Of a DNA stretch of 5,819 nt, positions 4,957-5,819 are shown one piece after another (within the stretch, counting starts at the first letter, position 1; each line of letters opens with the position of its first letter). The notes under the pieces are model-generated. The model saw only the letters and a program-made list of their open reading frames with translations. It was not told the origin of the DNA and ran no database searches. Source of the stretch: an uncultured Oscillospiraceae bacterium (GTDB lineage Bacteria; Bacillota; Clostridia; Oscillospirales; Ruminococcaceae). The DNA lies in NCBI GenBank assembly GCA_910577365.1, contig CAJTMU010000123.1, positions 1-5,819 of the forward strand. Direction: 5' to 3'. Both the position numbers and the translations under genes were made by a program.

Positions 4957-5819
4957 ATGAACGCAAAATTTCATATCCCCGATTTTTTTAAGCACGCCGA
5001 CCTTAATCTTTCTTTGATAGATAAAATTAAGGAGCACCCCGAGTATTTCTATGACGGCGTGGAGATTGCCTCATGCTTTGGCTGCTTTCCGCCCGCGCTG
5101 TGGAACGGAGGACGCGCTCTTGGAGGAACAGCGTCATATGATTTCATAAAAGCGGTGATAAAAGCGTTCAATGATAGAAACGTACCAATTCGCTATACTT
5201 TCACGAACCCCACACTTGAGGAAAAGGATCTTAAAGATCCTTTCTGCAACCGTATTGCAAAGCTTGCTGAAAACGGATTTAATGAGATAATTGTCAATGT
5301 TCCTTTTTTGGAGGAGTATGTGCGCGAGAAATATCCTCAGTACCCGCTGATATCTTCAACAGTTAAGCAGATAGAGGATTATGACGCGCTGATGAGGGAG
5401 TTTGAAAAGGGCTATAAGCTTGTAGTTCTTGATTATAATTGGAACAACGATTTTGAAAAGCTGGAAAAGATACCCCGTGAGCTTCGCGAACGATGCGAGA
5501 TACTTGTATGTCCGTATTGCACACCGCACTGCAAGCGCAGAGGTGAACATTATGTCGCTCTCGGAGAGGCTCAGCGCGAGAGCTGCCGTCAGGCAGTTTC
5601 CGCCGCTAAATTTGACAACAACGCTATGCAGAAAGCGTTTGAGTTCAATTGTCCCAATACGGGATACAATTTCTATCAGATACAGAATTATTGCACCTTT
5701 GTCAAAAACGACGATATTTATACTAAGTATCTTGATATGGGTTTCTGCAATTTTAAAATAGAGGGAAGGGTGCTTCACTCCGCGAACGTAATAGAAAGCT
5801 ATGTATACTATATGGTAAA
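4957..5819 (+). CDS. Divergent U32 (peptidase U32/YhbU-like) family protein, partial at 3' end
   Basis: The frame is open from ATG 4957 to the window edge (287 codons plus two bases), with no stop. The residue stretch NFKIEGRVLHSANVIESYVY (265-284) matches the conserved C-terminal block of U32 proteins (KIEGR followed by a helix). The preceding segments read like alternating strands and helices of their barrel, for example NEIIVNVPFLEEYV (109-122) and KLVVLDYN (154-161). The protein is Cys-rich: Cys40, Cys43, Cys97, a cluster Cys180/185/188/192 (CPYCTPHCKRRGEHY, 185-199), and Cys210, 232, 246 and 264. Known U32 members such as UbiU/UbiV use four Cys to hold an Fe-S cluster, and RlhA and TrhO/TrhP-type members act in RNA hydroxylation, so a metal-cluster role is plausible but inferred. 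The N-terminal part (ASCFGCFPPALWNGGR, 38-53) is unlike the textbook members. It may be a separate subfamily whose substrate I cannot tell. There is no signal peptide or membrane segment. A perfect promoter drives the gene alone in this window. Confidence 0.75.
   Translation, partial: MNAKFHIPDFFKHADLNLSLIDKIKEHPEYFYDGVEIASCFGCFPPALWNGGRALGGTASYDFIKAVIKAFNDRNVPIRYTFTNPTLEEKDLKDPFCNRIAKLAENGFNEIIVNVPFLEEYVREKYPQYPLISSTVKQIEDYDALMREFEKGYKLVVLDYNWNNDFEKLEKIPRELRERCEILVCPYCTPHCKRRGEHYVALGEAQRESCRQAVSAAKFDNNAMQKAFEFNCPNTGYNFYQIQNYCTFVKNDDIYTKYLDMGFCNFKIEGRVLHSANVIESYVYYMV
5223..5243 (+). repeat. 21-base palindrome inside the U32-like gene
   Basis: AAAGGATCTT and AAGATCCTTT flank a central A to give a perfect 10-bp inverted repeat, or about 8 bp of stem with a five-base loop in RNA. 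It lies at codons 89-96. It may be chance, a folding element or a protein binding site. Confidence 0.5.

Noticed and set aside
5356..5778. Minus-strand open frame opposite the U32-like gene
   Set aside because: The plus strand is continuously open with the KIEGR motif and a strong promoter and ribosome binding site.

Overview
The window looks like chromosomal DNA of a low-to-moderate GC Firmicute. Clostridia of the Ruminococcus/Oscillospiraceae kind are the best guess. The reasons are AAGGAG-type ribosome binding sites, sigma-A-like promoters, a BceRS-type two-component system and Firmicutes-style protein variants. The assignment is inferred from protein character alone.

Layout: (1) 1-1590, plus strand: a few codons that may end an upstream gene, then a coupled two-gene ABC-2 exporter (ATPase plus six-helix permease), closed by a strong hairpin at 1553-1590. 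(2) 1596-2156, minus strand, convergent: a YdeI/OmpD-associated family protein with its own promoter. Its start is placed at 2156. (3) 2334-2765, minus: the C-terminal effector-binding half of an AraC/GyrI-like regulator without its DNA-binding half. The damaged 5' edge lies on a 17-bp inverted repeat (2758-2808) that may be a mobile-element relic. (4) 2915-4603, minus: a response regulator followed by an intramembrane-sensing histidine kinase of the BceRS type. No BceAB-type transporter is visible beside it. (5) 4604-4956: a divergent intergenic region with a promoter for each side. The rightward one is a perfect consensus and is followed by a structured leader of about 110 nt. (6) 4957-5819, plus: a cysteine-rich protein with the C-terminal KIEGR motif of the U32 family, cut by the window edge.

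The exporter pair works as one unit, and the regulator and kinase work as one signalling pair. Nothing in the sequence ties these two units to each other. The most unusual items are the divergent U32-like protein with its strong promoter and leader, the regulator remnant abutting an inverted repeat, and two back-to-back perfect hairpins inside the permease gene. I did not find convincing evidence of a wholly new multi-gene system.
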